64,000 nt of DNA from Choricystis sp. odSpoLacu1 (GCA_958009055.1 OY253657.1:310001-374000); one strand, 5' to 3'. Positions 11,290-26,043 are shown, counted from the stretch's first letter. Numbers and translations: made by a program. The notes: generated from the sequence alone by a model not told the origin.

Positions 11290-11513
11290 CCCAGGTTGTT
11301 TTGTAAGCGTATGTGTATTTGCAATCGTCGAGCACACTGCATTTAATGGGCCACGCGGCTCGCTCGCTGGCCAGGTGTGGGGGCCCACGGGCGCGGCAGG
11401 TGGTGGAGGCGAAGCGAGAGTGGTTCGGTTTTTTTTTTTTCGTTGCAAGCACAACTCTCTTCGTCGCCTTCTCCCTCCTTCCCACCCTCTCTCCGCCGCC
11501 TTCACCCTCCACC

Positions 11514-12003
11514 ATGGCCTTCGCCGTCCGCGCCTCCGCCGTCCGCCCCGCCGCGGCCAAGGTGAGGAGGAGGGGGAAAGGGAGGAGTCGGATCTCGACA
11601 CAGAGGCAGGGGCTCGACCCCTCTGCTGTCCAACCCGCCCGCTCCCCACCCCGCCCCCCCCATGGCCACCCCACCCACCGCGCCACGCGGCGGCGGTGGG
11701 GGCCACCCGCCGCGACGGGGGCCCAATGCAGGCCCGGAGCGACCGGTGTGCGCCGGCACGCGCGCGCGTCGCCCATTTCGACACCCCCTCTCGCTCTCAC
11801 CCTGGTTGCCACACCCCCCACTCCCTCCCCCCTCTCCACAGCCCGCCGCCGCCAAGCCCGCCACCCAGGCCATCGCCAAGGCGGCCGCCGTGTTCGCGGC
11901 CACCGTGCTGCTGGCGGCGCCCGCCTTCGCGGTGGACAAGGCCCCCATCTGCGCGCGCACGCCCACCGCCAAGATCTGCCTGCGCGACTCGGCCAAGAAC
12001 TGA
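11514..12003 (+). CDS. psbTn: Photosystem II PsbTn-like protein (nuclear PsbT)
   Basis: Exons 11514..11561 and 11842..12003 (AAG|GTGAGG; CCACAG|CCC) give 69 residues. The N-terminus MAFAVRASAVRPAAAK is a plastid transit-type sequence. It is followed by a hydrophobic stretch ending APAFA, which looks like a thylakoid lumen signal with Sec/Tat-type cleavage. The predicted mature peptide is about 25-30 residues and ends ICARTPTAKICLRDSAKN. The pattern C-x5-TAKIC matches plant PsbTn, where the two cysteines form a disulphide bond in the lumen. PsbTn is a lumenal extrinsic subunit of PSII. The mature part is slightly longer than in seed plants. Confidence 0.85.
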
Positions 12004-12331
12004 GGAGCGCGCGTTTGTGTATGCTTAACGTTCGACAGCAGGTCCCTGGGGAAAACGGTGTGGGTTGGAGGTGGAGGGGACGCGCGGATTTGGAAGGAAC
12101 ACGGGACCAGCGGGGCCCGCCTCGTCGCGTCCTCTGCGTGTTTTGCCGTGTCTGCCCCGCCACCGCCCGTGCGTGCGTCTGACCCTGCGTCTGTGAGGCG
12201 TTCTTTGCACCCGTGTAACGACAGGGGCCAAGGGCCTTGGTGTGCGGCTGGGGTTCGTGATCACACGCGCGCGCCCCCCCCCCCGTTTTTTTTTTCCCAA
12301 CACACACACACACGCCACTCTCTTCCTTCCT
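12004..12331. other. Convergent gap, psbTn / COG3
   Basis: 328 bp between stop codons. There is a C run followed by a T run (about 12276-12298) and a short (CA)n near 12300-12312. No gene is supported. Confidence 0.6.
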
Positions 12332-14983
12332 TCACGTCAACACCTCCAGCGCCGCCTCCAGCTCGCCTCCTGTCGGCACGCCCTCCCCGGGGACACTACC
12401 GGGGTCGTACTCGGCGGCCACCAGGGTCGCCACCTGGGCGCACGCCTCGGCGACATTTGCACGCACAGGCCCCCAGAGAGCCGCGCGCGCAGCTCCATCA
12501 GGCACGTACAGCCCCGCCTTGGACGCCAGGGGGGGCAGATCGGCTGCCAGGCGGCGCCTCGCGTCGGCCAGCATGGCGGCGACACGGTCTGGAGTGGCGA
12601 AAGCATGAGACGAGAGCGGGGCGGACGCGGAGCGACCACCCACCCGCACAGCGGTTACTTTGGTGATGAACGACAGCAGCGGCTCCACCGCGGCCCGGGT
12701 GGCCGCCAGGATGAAGGCGTCGCACGCGCCCCTCAGGGCGGCGTCAAGTTCAGCATCGCCGTCTGCGCGCGTCGCGTGCGCGCGCGGCGCGACGCCAGAG
12801 GCAGCAGCGGCCGCGACGCTTCCCAGGGAGCCGCGGCCGGCAAAGGCATCACGCGCGGCAGCCGCAGCCCCTCCCAAATCAAACGACACGCCGTAGTCGG
12901 CGGGGGCGGCACCCGGGGCAGGAGGCGCGGCGGGCGCATCGCGTGTGCGCGGCGTTTCGACCGCCGCGTCTGCGCCCGCGGCGGCGGCGGCACCGTCGGC
13001 GGCGGCATGTAGCCTGGAACGCAGTGCCAGTAACGCCCGCGTCGCAAACAGGTGGCCATCGAGCGGGGTGGCGGCGGCTGCGACGGTGGTGGCGCCCGCG
13101 CGGACAGCAGTCGCGGCCGCCACAGCAGCATCAGCCGCCAGCCCCGCGTACGTGGGGGCGGGCACCGCGCCACACACCGCGTCCAGCAGGGCGGCCGCCC
13201 GTGAGGCGGGCGGGAAGAGGGGGGTGTCGGGGTCGGAGGCCCAGCGGGAGGGGGAGGCAGTGGGGGGGGGCGCAGTTTCACCACCCCCCCGCTCGTTCGT
13301 TTTTTTAGCGTGCCGCTCCAACACGCCTGGATAGTCAACATCGTCGCGAGTGGCCACGTAGCCACCAATCGCGTCCTTGATGTAGGCCTGGGCCCGGAAG
13401 GCGAGCCGCTCTTGAGCGTCGGCCAGGGCACGGCGCAGGGCGGGGCGCACAGCGTCCGCCGCGACCGCCGCCGCGCCGCCGCGCGCGCCGGACGCGGCGG
13501 CGCCGGCAGCAGCAGACCGCAGGGCGCCCACGACATCGACCAAATCATCTATCGCGTCCAGGCGCACGATGGCGGGGCGCAATGCGTCGTGCACGGCGGC
13601 AGCGAGGGGGTCGAGCAGGGGAGCCAGCTCAGCGGCGGCGCCGCCCCCGCCGCCCGCCCCCGCCGCCCCGCCAAACACGGCGCCATACAGGGACGCTTCC
13701 TGGGTGGCGATATCGTCCAGGGCGGCTGCTCCCGCGGCGGCCAAAGAGGAGGGAGTGGCCCCCGCGGCGGCCGGAGAGACGCGCGCCGCGACGCGCGCGC
13801 GCGCGCGGTCGGCGCGCGCGCGGCACAGTACAACCCCCGACAGTCGGCCAGCAGGGCGGAGAATTCAGGGCGGGACGCCCTCGCTGCCACTCCAGCCAGC
13901 AACGGGCGCAGGGCGGGCTCCGCGGCAGCCCGGAAGCGGACGTCGGCGACGCGCGCAGCCGTGTCTGCGCCGCCAGAGGCGACAGCGGCGACAACCGGCG
14001 CCCCGCCGCCTCCACCCACCGCGTCCCCCGCGGCGGCCGCCACCGCGGACTTGAGGATGACGCTGACCCGGGCGCGTAACGCGGCGCCGCCGCGGGCGGC
14101 CAGGGAGCGCAGGCGCGCGGACGCGGGGGCCGCGTCGGTATAGGTGGGGCGAGCTGCGATCGCGGACAGGGCGGCATCAACAGCCGCCAGCGTGTCCACC
14201 AGCCGGGTATCATCGTCAGGGGAGGGGTTGCCACCCGCGGCAGCTGCTGCCAGCGCCGCCACTTCAGCCGCCGCCGCGTCGGCGGCATCAAAGGGGGCGA
14301 GGCGGGACGCGAGCGCGGCCGCGCGCGCGCGCGCGCGGCGTCGCGCGCGGCGACCGCGTCGCCCGCCGCCCCGCGCAGGGCGGCTGCTCGGGAGGCGACG
14401 CGGGCGTGGGCCGCCACCAGGGCGTCCAGCAAGTCGGACGCGGCGGCCGCGTCGGCGGTGAGCGACGCCAACGCAGCCGCGTGGCGCCCGAGTGCAGCGG
14501 CAGCCGCAGCGTGCCCACCCTCCGCGGCGGCCGACCTCGCGGCTTGCAGGCCGTCCCACCACGCATCAAACTGGGCGGCGGACGCCAACACGGCCGCCTC
14601 CAGGGCGGTGGGGGTGGGGGGGGGGAGGGGGGCCGGTGTCTGACGCGCGGCGCAGGGTCGGGGCAGCCGCGGTCGTTGCAGCGCGCGGCGTGTCTGGCTG
14701 CGGCGGCGCAATGGGAGCGACGGCGGCTGCCAGCGCCGCGATGACGGATTCGTCGGCGTCATCCAGGGGGGCTGCCGTTTCCCAGGTCGCGGCCTGGAGA
14801 GAGGGGTGGGTGGGAAAGGAAGGGATCGATGAGTTTGCGTTTTTGGGGACGCGTGGGCGCTGGGACACCTTTCCTCCCGCACCACGCTCGCAACACAAAC
14901 ACAGGGGATCACGAGGGCTCACTCACCACGCTCAAGGCGGGCCGCGGCGGCGCTGGCGCCACGGGCGGCGGCAGCGTTGCCAT
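12332..14983 (-). CDS. COG3: Conserved oligomeric Golgi complex subunit 3 (three frame breaks in repeats)
   Basis: Exon 1 is 14983..14927 (19 codons, MATLPPPVAPAPPRPALSV) and exon 2 begins at 14793. The Sec34/COG3 pattern runs through three frames: AAQFDAWWDGLQ near the N-terminus; RLAPFD, ARPTYTDAAPAS, VRFRAAAEPALRPLL and FSALLADCRGLYCAARA in the middle; then TQEASLYGAVFGG, RLAFRAQAYIKDAIGGYV, TPLDGHLFATRALLALRSRL, YGVSFDLGGAAAAARDAF and AVEPLLSFITKVTAV. The frames change at a C10 run (14616-14625), a (CG)9 run (14320-14337) and a (CG)8 run (13792-13807). Removing one unit at each restores 837 residues, close to human COG3 (828). COG3 is a core lobe A subunit of the COG tethering complex for retrograde intra-Golgi transport. 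Confidence 0.9.
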
Positions 14984-15285
14984 TGTTTTTTTTTTTTTTT
15001 TTTTCGAGTCTGCCGAAAAACGAAAAACAAATTCTTTTCTCTTTGTGCGGCGGAACTCTCCCGCGCGCCAACGCCGCGCACCCCTCCACACGTGCAGTGT
15101 GCGAGTCTGCGTGTGCGTGTGGGAGGGACTGCCCTGGCCCTCGCCCCACATTGTCCCCCCGCTTGCTCAAGTTGAAAGAGGGGGGAAACAGCGCTGGTCG
15201 CGCTCACGACCGCGCTCGCTGGCTCCCTCACTGCGTGTGTGATTGACATTCACACACACACACACTGACGCGGCACTGACCCCCA
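14984..15285. promoter_or_regulatory. Divergent promoter region, COG3 / SAC3
   Basis: 302 bp between start codons. A run of 19 T (14986-15004) lies immediately upstream of the COG3 ATG (poly-A on its sense strand). A short CA run at 15251-15264 lies just upstream of the SAC3 ATG. No other motif is recognised. Confidence 0.55.
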
Positions 15286-18200
15286 ATGTCTGGTTTTGGC
15301 GCCTTTGGCGCGCCTCCCGCCGGCGCGCCGTCCCCATTCGGTGTGCCGGCGCCCACGTTTGGCCTGCCTCCAGCCTCGACCGCGGCCCCCTTTGGCGGAG
15401 GCAGCACATCTGGCGGCTTTGGCGGTGGCGCGGCGCCCGCCTTTGGCCAGGGCGGCGGTGCAACTGGCGCCTCAACGTTTGGCGGGGGCGTGCCCGCAGC
15501 CCCCACCTTTGGAGCTGGCGCCGCCCCCGCGTTTGGATCAGGCTCCAGCCAGGCGCCCACGTTTGACACGTTTGGTGGGGCGGGCGCGGCTGCAGTGCCC
15601 GCGTTTGGTGGGTTTGGTGGCGGCGCGCAGCCTGCCGCGCCACCGTCCCTGCGCCCCGACGCCCCCGCCTTTGTGTTTGGCGGTGGTGGTGGTGCGCACG
15701 CGTCGCCATCCACATCTGGAGCGCATGCGCCTACTGCACCCGCGTTTGGCGGCGGCGGCTTTGGTGGCGGCGGTGGCGCTCCCACCTTTGGCGGCTCAAC
15801 CCACGTGTTTGGGTCCCCCGTCCCCGCCGCGCGGCCGCCGCCCACGCCATCATTTGGCGGCGGCGGCTTTGGTGGCGGCGGTGCCATCAAGTTTGGTGCT
15901 GGCGCCACCACCACGTTTGGGGGGGGCGCGTCCGCGGCGCCGCCGCCGTGTGGTGGCGCCGCGCCCCCCCCCACCACCACCGCCCCCGACCCCACACTGG
16001 ACGTGGAGGCCGAGAAAGAGGCCGCCCTGGCGTCCATGCCCGCCTTTGTCGGCGGCGGCGGCGGCGGCGGCGGGCGGCCGCGCAGCGGGTCGTTGGCCGG
16101 CGGGCGCGGCCGCGGGCGCGGCCCCCCGGACGCCGCCGAAATCGCGGCCCGCGACCGGCGGTTTGCCCGGTTTGGGGGCACCACGACCGCGCTGGCGGCT
16201 GCAGCAGCGACGCCCCTGCCTTTGGACGATGGCGGCGGCGGCGGTGGCGGCGGCGTCCACACGTCCACCGCTACCGCCGACGACGACGACCCCTCCCTCC
16301 GCGGCGCCATCGTGGGCACCTGCGCCGCCATGTGCCCCCCCTCCGAAGTGGAGAGGCGGGAACGCATCGAAGACGTGTCCATGTTTGAGCGCCCCGACCT
16401 GAGCGTGGCAGTCACCCATCCTTTGCTCGCGGTCAAAAAGTTTGCGCGCACCGTCGACCAAGACCCAGCGAACTTTCGCACGCGGTCCGCCCTGGACACC
16501 ACGCAAGCCCACCTGCGCACCATCATGGACCGCACAGATGTGCCGCTGTCCCTCGTCCACCGTTTCCTGTGGGACAGGTACCGCGGCGTGCGCCAAGACT
16601 TGTTTGTCCAAGGGATGGTGGGCGCGTGGGCCGCGTCGCTGATCGAGGAGCACGTGCGCTTCATGCTCCTCGCTGAACACGAGCTGTGCGAGCTGACCCC
16701 CCAAGCCGGCGAAGCAGAGACCTTTGACTCCCACCTCAACCTGGAGCAAGTCAACAAAGCGTTGATCACCCTGGGGGAGGTGTACGACGCTGCGGCCAGT
16801 GAGGGAACGCCTCTCCCCTGCGAACCCGAGTTTCGGGGGTACCACGTGCTCACCCTGGCCGGCACGCACGGGCGGTACAGGTTCAATGCGGCGACACTTC
16901 AAGACGCGCTGGCGGCGATGCGGCGAGACGTGCTGGCTTCGGCACCCGTGCAGACGGCGCTGCGGATTGCGCGCGCGGTCGCGGGCGGCGACTGGGCTTC
17001 CTACTTTCGGGAACTCAAATCCGCTCCCTACCTCACAGCCTGCCTGGCCCACGTGTACGCGCGCCACGTGCGGGCGGCCGCCCTGGAGACGCTGGCCGCT
17101 GCGGTCGGGGGGCCGGGCGGCGGGTCGCTGCCCGCCGAGGACGTGTCGCGCGCTCTCGGCCTGGAGACTGAGACACTCGCCCTCGAAACCTTCCAGTCCA
17201 CTGGCCTCGCCCTCACCGACGACGGCTGCGTCGTGCTGCCGCGTGGACTCACGCTGGACGCGGACGCGCTGCCCAAGCGGCGGTGTCCGTCCATTACAAG
17301 GCGCGGCGCGGCGCGCCGCAGCGACGACGCGCGCGGCGTGGCCGACGGCCGCGGCGGCGGCGTGGTCGGGGTGGCGCCCGAGGCGGCTCCCGTCATGCGG
17401 GCGCCCGTGGCGGTGGCGAAGCCGAGTGGGGCGACTGCTTCTGCTGCGGCCGCTGCGCAGCGCGCAGCGGAAGAACGTGCCGCAGCAGAGCGCGCCGCCG
17501 CGGAGCAGCGCGCCGCAGAACAACGCGCCGCTGCCGACCGCGCCGCCGCGGACGCCGCCGCCCGGGCGGCCGCCGAAGCCGACGCCCGGGCGGCGGCGGA
17601 GGCGGCCGCCGCGCGGGCCGCGGCAGAGACGGCAGCCGCCCTCGAAGCCGAGCGCGCCGCCCTGGCGGCCGAGCGGGAGCGGGTGGCCGCCGACCGCGCA
17701 CGCGCGGAACGCGAGAAGGCGGAAGCAGAGGCCGCTCGCTCAGCTGCTCTTGAAGCTCAGCGCGCGGCTGAAGCGGCCGCAATAGCGCAGCGCGAAGAAG
17801 ACGCTCGTCGCGAGCTCGAGCGGCGCGCGGAGGAAGCGGCCGCCGCGGCCGCCGCGCGTGCGGCCGCGCTGCAGGCCTTTGTCGCCAAACGCCACGCCCG
17901 CATTGCGCGCGGCGTGGCGGCGCGGTGGCGGGCGGCAGCGAGGGAGGCTGCGACGGCGCGCGCCGCGGTGGAAAGGCACGCGACCGCGCTCGCGACGACG
18001 CGCGTCGGGCCGCGCGTGGGAGTCGCGCCGCCTCGCCCACGCGCCGCCCTGCCTGCCGCGGCGCCGCCGCCACCACCCCAGCGCAAGCCACTCCCTTCAT
18101 CCCCGAACGCGCTGAGCGTGCAGGAGGTGGTGGCGCGGTTGGCGCCCGGGCTGGCAGCTGCCGCGGACGCCGCCCAAACGCCCCCAACAGATGACCTGTG

Positions 18201-19764
18201 GTTCAAAGCGGTCGCCCTGGCGGCTCCCCCCCCCGCCCGCGGGGGAGGGGGCGCCCTGCTGCGCAGCGCTCTGCCCACCGTCGGCAGGCGGAGCGGCGTC
18301 GTCACCGTGTGCGTGGCTGCGGTGCCGGGTGGCGGCGCGCGCCGCGTGCGCGCGGCAGTGCGCGACGCGGGACGCCTGTTCGCGCACGGCGCCTCCCCCG
18401 GCACACCCGCCCTGCAAGCTGCCGTCGCAGGCGCCACCGCCTGGATTGTGTGCGTGGACGGCGGCGACGCAGGGCCGGCCGCCACGGGGCCGCGGTTGCG
18501 GGCGCTGCTCGCAGCACGCCCCCCCCGCCACCCCCCCCCGCCCCACTGCTGCTGCTGTGCGGCGATGGCGCCCCCCCCCGCCGACGTGGCCACGTGGGTG
18601 GTGGCCGAACTCAAGGCTGGGGGCGGCGGCCGCGCCGTGTCGTCGGTGCGCGCGGTGGCGGCGGACGGCGGCGCGAGTGCGCTCTCAGACAGCCTTGCCT
18701 GGCTCGCTGTCTCCGCCCCACCCCCCCCCACCCCTCGTCGCCACCCCCGCTCGCCACCGCCGCCCGGGCCCGCGTGGCAGCGTCCCTGGCTGCCGCGTCC
18801 ACCGACTGGAGGGCCACACCCCTGACCTTGGTGGATGCAGCGCGCGGCGCGCTGGCGACACTGGCGGCCGACGCAGACGCGGCGGCCGCGGCCGACGCGT
18901 GGTCGTGGCCGCCGATCGACGCGGTGGCTGGCGACGACGCCAGCGGCGACGTGGCCGGCCCGCAGCCCGGGTGGTCGAGTTCAACCGCACGGGCAGCTCG
19001 TGAAGCTGCCCTGGCGGAGGCCGCCGTGCCCCCCTTCCCGGCGGCCGCGCTGGCGACGGGCGACGCAGCAGCCGCGCGCGCGGCGGTCGCGTCATTTTGC
19101 GACCGCCTGGCTGGCGGCGGTTGTGACAACGCCGCCCCTCCTCCTCCCGACCTGACCGACTGGAGGGACGACCTCCAAGAAGCCATCTACACCGCCCTCG
19201 GGAGACTGGACGGGTGCGGCGTGCGGGTGGTGGTGGACGCGACCGCCGCCGCGCGCGCGCGGCCGCGCCGTCGCCACCCCCGCCTGCGCGCGCCGCTGGA
19301 ACCGTCCCCCACCCAGAATGGGGGGGGGCGGTGGCGCCGTGTTTGCCCTGCTGGATGGCGCGTCCCCGCTACACCCTGCCGCCGCGGCGTGGCGGCCGTG
19401 GCCGGGCGCGCCACCGCGGTCGGCGACGCGCAAGCGCGCGCGGCCGCTGTCGGCGACCGTGCCGCAGCCGCCGCCCCCGCCTCCGCTGCGCCGCCCCGCC
19501 CGCTCCAGCGTGGCCGCAGCAGCAGTGGCATCCATGTCGCGCGCCCTGGCGGATGCGCGGGCGACGGCGGCCAGCTTTGGGGCGTGGCTGGAGCGTGCGG
19601 CGCGCGGAGGAGGCAGGCAGAGTGTGGACGGTGATGACGACCCGCTGGGCCTGCGCGGGAGCGCTGCACCACCTCCCGCTGCCGGCGGCATGGCCGACTT
19701 CCTGGCGGAGGGCGCGGCCAGCGTGGCGCTGACGGCAGCGTTGGAGAGGGCGGCGCGCGAATAG
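15286..19764 (+). CDS. SAC3: SAC3/GANP-family mRNA export protein with FG repeats (two frame breaks)
   Basis: The N-terminal ~240 residues are nucleoporin-like FG repeats (FGAFGAPP, TFGLPP, many xFGG). The SAC3 domain follows: AAMCPPSEVERRER, HPLLAVKKFARTVDQD, VPLSLVHRFLWDRYRGVRQD, HLNLEQVNKALITLGEVY and WASYFRELKSAPYLTACLAH. An Ala/Glu/Arg-rich coiled coil covers about residues 715-900. SAC3/GANP scaffolds TREX-2 at the nuclear pore and couples transcription to mRNA export. The frame shifts at a C9 run (18721-18729; needs one more C) and at a (CG)6 run (19250-19261; needs one more CG). With both restored the protein is 1493 residues, ending AALERAARE. The C-terminal third is Ala-rich, and its match to known SAC3 C-termini cannot be judged by eye. 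Confidence 0.88.
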
Positions 19765-20002
19765 AAACGAGAGAGGTTGAGAGAAACAACGAACGAAATG
19801 TTTTTTATACTGCATCTGTGTGTGGTGTGCAACCCCCCCCTGTGGCGATGGAAACAAGAAGAAAGAGGATTGGGTTTTTCACACGAGAAACAATGAAACA
19901 CACATGAGACCCGCAGAGCGGGGCCGCCAAGGGCCCCCGCAGGTCGCCCCCCGCGCGTCACTCCTTCCCGTCCACACAACGCCGTTCCATCCCCATTTTC
20001 CT

Positions 20003-22050
20003 TCACAACTCGAAATGCTCGTACGGAAATGGCGAGAGGCGGCATTCCCAATATTGTTCATCGAAGCGCACGCACCGCGCGCCGGGCTGCAGGCAGCACG
20101 CGCCCACCCACACTGCGTCGGCGCACTGTGGCCCCGCGCAGTAGCCTCCCCTGCCACCGCACTGGGTGCGCGTCTCGATGGCCACCGTGCAGACGTCGGG
20201 ATCGGCCTCGGCGGTCGCAGGCATCTGGCCGGAGGGAGCCGGGGCGGTCGGCGCGGCCGGCGCGGCGCCCCACGCCGCGCGCCACGAGGGCGCAGCGCCG
20301 TCGTCGGCCTCTGCACCCGCGGGCGCGCCCGCAGCGACCGTCGTGCGGCGTGCGCCCGAACCACCCCACCCCGGGGGCCACCCCAGCGTGCCAAACGGCC
20401 ACAACGAGTTGCCGCCCGCGGGAGGGGGGGGGCGGCGACGCCGACGCGGGGGGCGACCCGCCCGTGGGAGGGATCGTCGCCACGGGCACCGACGCCGGCG
20501 CGGCCGGCGTGGCGGGCGGCGCGGGCGACCGCAGGGCACCCGGCGTCGGCGCGGCCGCGGGGGCGCCGTCCACGGCGCCACCCAGCAGGGGGGGCACGTC
20601 CGACGCGCCGCCCGACTCGAAGCGTGCGGCGCCCGGCACGCGCGGCTTGGCGGCGTCGTAAGGGAACTGGACCGCCCCCTTCACCCGCCCAGCAGGCGAC
20701 GACAGCGCGATGGTGTCGTAAACGGTGTCATTGAAGATGGAGCGGATGGCCACGCGGGCGGGCAGGACAAAGGCTTGGCCGTCGGGGGATTGGAGCTGTG
20801 TGGGGAGGGTAAAAGTTGGTGTTCTGTTTCGTTTTTTTCGCGTGATCCCACCTTTGACAACAAACTGCGTCGTTGTGGCACGTTGGCATGGTGCCCGCTT
20901 CATTCTCTCCACTCACCTGGAAGTAGTTGTCCCCCGTGCGCGCCATTGGCCACCACTTGCCGCGCGCGCCCCACCACACGGAGCGAACAGGGACGCGCGT
21001 GTTGGCCACCTGCAGCTTGATGTAGTACCCATTGGATCCCTGGAAGGAGTAGACGAAGGAGGTGTAGCCCACGTTGCACTGGACGGGCTCCCACTCAATG
21101 AGCCAGCGCCCGTCGCCGTTGAGCTCTTGGTCCAGGTCGCCCGTGTGGCACTCGGGGCACAGGTTGGTGACTTGGACGTAGCGGACTTCCTCGGTGACGG
21201 GGTTGGCTGAGAAGGATGGGGGGGAGGAAAGGGGGTGGAGGGTGAGCAAGGGGAGCCGCGTCATCGTGTCTCTCCGTTTCCACATCCTTCCCTTTCATTT
21301 CCACTCACCACCGGCGCCCTTGTTGAAGCCTTTGAAGCGCAGGCACATGCCGCACACTTCAGAGTTGGACCACTGGGTGAGGAGGGAGGGAGGGTGAAAA
21401 AACAGACCGGTGAGTGTAACTGCCTGCCTCGCGTCCCACCACCACACACGCACACCATCCCCTCTCTCTCTCTCTCACCTGGCGGCTGTTCATGGCCACG
21501 CGCAGCGCGATGCCGTCCGCCCACGGCTCCTTGACCGTGTTGGAGAACTGGTAGGAGCAGGCGCCCTGGCCGCCCCAGTCGCCGTAGTAGGTGCCCTGTG
21601 TTTGTGGGTGGGTGGGTGGAGAGAGAGGTGTGTGAGAGAGGGTATGGGGAAGACGGGCGGTGGAAAGGACGCGAGGGCGAGCGCGAAGAAGGCGCGCGCG
21701 CGCGCGCAATGGGCGCGCGCGCGAAGAACGCGAACAGACGAACGCTCTTCCGCGCCACCGTGTCGCTCCACCTCGCCAAAACGCCGGCCTCGGCAAACGC
21801 CAACGGGTGGCTTCCGCCGCTGGAGGCGGTAGGCGGGCCGTGACGAGGCCCCGATTGGCGCCGGGAGGCCCGAGAGCATGGTGCGCGCGCGACGCCCCCA
21901 TTGCCGACGAACGCTCTCCGCCCACCCTCCAACCACACTCACGTCGCCCTGGTACTTGTTGCCCCACAGCGCGGCCGCGCCGGTGGGCGCTTGAGCGGTC
22001 GCCGGCGCCGCCAGCGACGCCAGCAGGAGCGCGGCGACGGTGGCGAGCAT
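20003..22050 (-). CDS. Secreted expansin with C-terminal CBM1-like module (one frame break)
   Basis: Five exons: 22050..21943, 21595..21479, 21372..21309, 21206..20917 and 20795..20003. The N-terminus MLATVAALLLASLAAPATAQ is a signal peptide. The double-psi beta-barrel domain has GTYYGDWGGQGACSY, the paired cysteines VCGMC and VTNLCPECHTGDLDQ (the last Asp matches the expansin/GH45 acidic residue). The CBM63-like domain has YYIKLQVANTRVPVRSVWW and NYFQ. A Pro/Ala linker leads to TQCGGRGGYCAGPQC, GACCLQPGARC and DEQYWEC, a fungal-type CBM1 pattern. Expansins loosen cell walls by disrupting polysaccharide contacts. A run of nine G (20424-20432) in the linker breaks the frame; removing one base gives 456 residues. 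Confidence 0.88.
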
Positions 22051-22362
22051 GGGGGGAAAGGGGATGGGCGCGGAAACAGAAACCGAGGGGCGCGCACTCG
22101 CACGTTCCAGCGAGAGCGCGGCAGGCTCTGACAAAGGCCAGGCGCGTGTGCGCGGGCCGTGCGTGGAGAGAGGTGGGCTGGCGAGAAGGCCGCGCGCGGT
22201 TTTTCGCGAGTGTGACGCTCTACCCCTTTTTCTTTGCGTTCTCCGCGAACTCCGCGTTTTGTTTTTGGGTCACAGCAACTCCGGCACACAGCGCGCACAC
22301 AAATAAAAGAAGGGCAAAAATAAGAAAAAAGTAGGGCAGGCTCGACTCTCTCTCTCTCTCTC
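22051..22362. other. Gap between expansin and GH47 (both minus)
   Basis: 312 bp holding the expansin promoter and the GH47 3' flank. A (TC)n run at about 22346-22364 abuts and overlaps the GH47 stop codon. Nothing else is recognised. Confidence 0.6.
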
Positions 22363-25105
<2,743 letters not shown>

Positions 25106-26043
25106 GGTGGGAGCGCGAAAAAAAGCTGTGTGAAGGAGGGATGATGGGCGCATGGTGTTTTGTTTTTGTTTTTTCGAGCGGGGGTGCGCGCGCAATCTGT
25201 GGCTCGACGCGACCGTGTGGGGGCCGTCCAACGTGCACCATGGCATGCACACGCCGTGTTCCGTGCCTGGGCGCGGTGAGATGGGGGAGGCGAGGGAGGG
25301 GCAAGGAGCGCAGGCACCGCGCCAATTGAGAAAGCGGCGCGCGCGGTTGGCATCGCCCCCTTGCGCCCGCGCGGGCGGGCAGTTGGCGCCGCTGCGCGTG
25401 GTCAGGCGCAAGAGGAGGATTGAGGTCACGCAATGGGGGCACGCAGGGGGAACGCACCTGGCGGGGGAGAGGCGGGCGGGCGGGGCGGGAAGCGCGCTCT
25501 TTTCGCCCGCAGCTCGAGTGTGTTCAAAAACACACCCGCCTTTTTGACCCTGAGTCTCTCTCGCGCCTTCCCACACACCTTTGGCCCGCACCCAAGTTCA
25601 CGGGCGCCTGCGCCTGCACATCCAGCCCAGGGGAGGGCTGGCAGCCTGTGAGATGATGTGTTTCCTTTGAGTGGTGTCTCGAGCCTCTGGCCCCAACACA
25701 CGCTCCCTCACTCACACTCACACACACACGCGAACGCCAGCCGGCCACGGCTGGTTGCATGGCCCTAGCAGACACGCACGAGCTCACGGCCACACTCGGA
25801 TCATCTGCCAACAGAGCGCTGTCTGTTTTTTTTCTAGCCCCCGAAGGGAACCAAAAAGCCACAAGCCGATCGCGCTCACTCCCCCCAGTGCCCGCTACGC
25901 CCGACTGGCGCTCCACGCGTGGAACGCTCCCCCCAAGTACACGTTGGCAGTCACATACACAACCCTCCCCACCCACGCTGGCCACCGTCGACCACACCGG
26001 GGGCCGCTAACCGCCGCCCCCCCACACATTTCTCTCACCCCAC
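25106..26043. promoter_or_regulatory. Long divergent intergenic region, GH47 / ligand-gated channel
   Basis: 938 bp between divergent starts, the longest gap in the window. No coding or tRNA signal is supported. It holds two small perfect hairpins: 25622-25628 with 25635-25641 (CCAGCCC/GGGCTGG) and 25737-25743 with 25748-25754 (CCAGCCG/CGGCTGG, 4-nt loop), plus a short CA run near 25710-25730. Promoters of both genes must lie here. Confidence 0.5.

Noticed and set aside
15286..16500. Long open frames on the minus strand opposite the FG-repeat part of SAC3.
   Set aside because: They are GC-rich shadows with Pro/Gly/Ala composition. The plus strand has the SAC3 domain in one frame and a proper ATG.
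25622..25754. Two 7-bp hairpins in the GH47/channel intergenic region taken as regulatory RNA.
   Set aside because: Short GC-rich hairpins are expected by chance in such sequence. They are noted only as sequence features.
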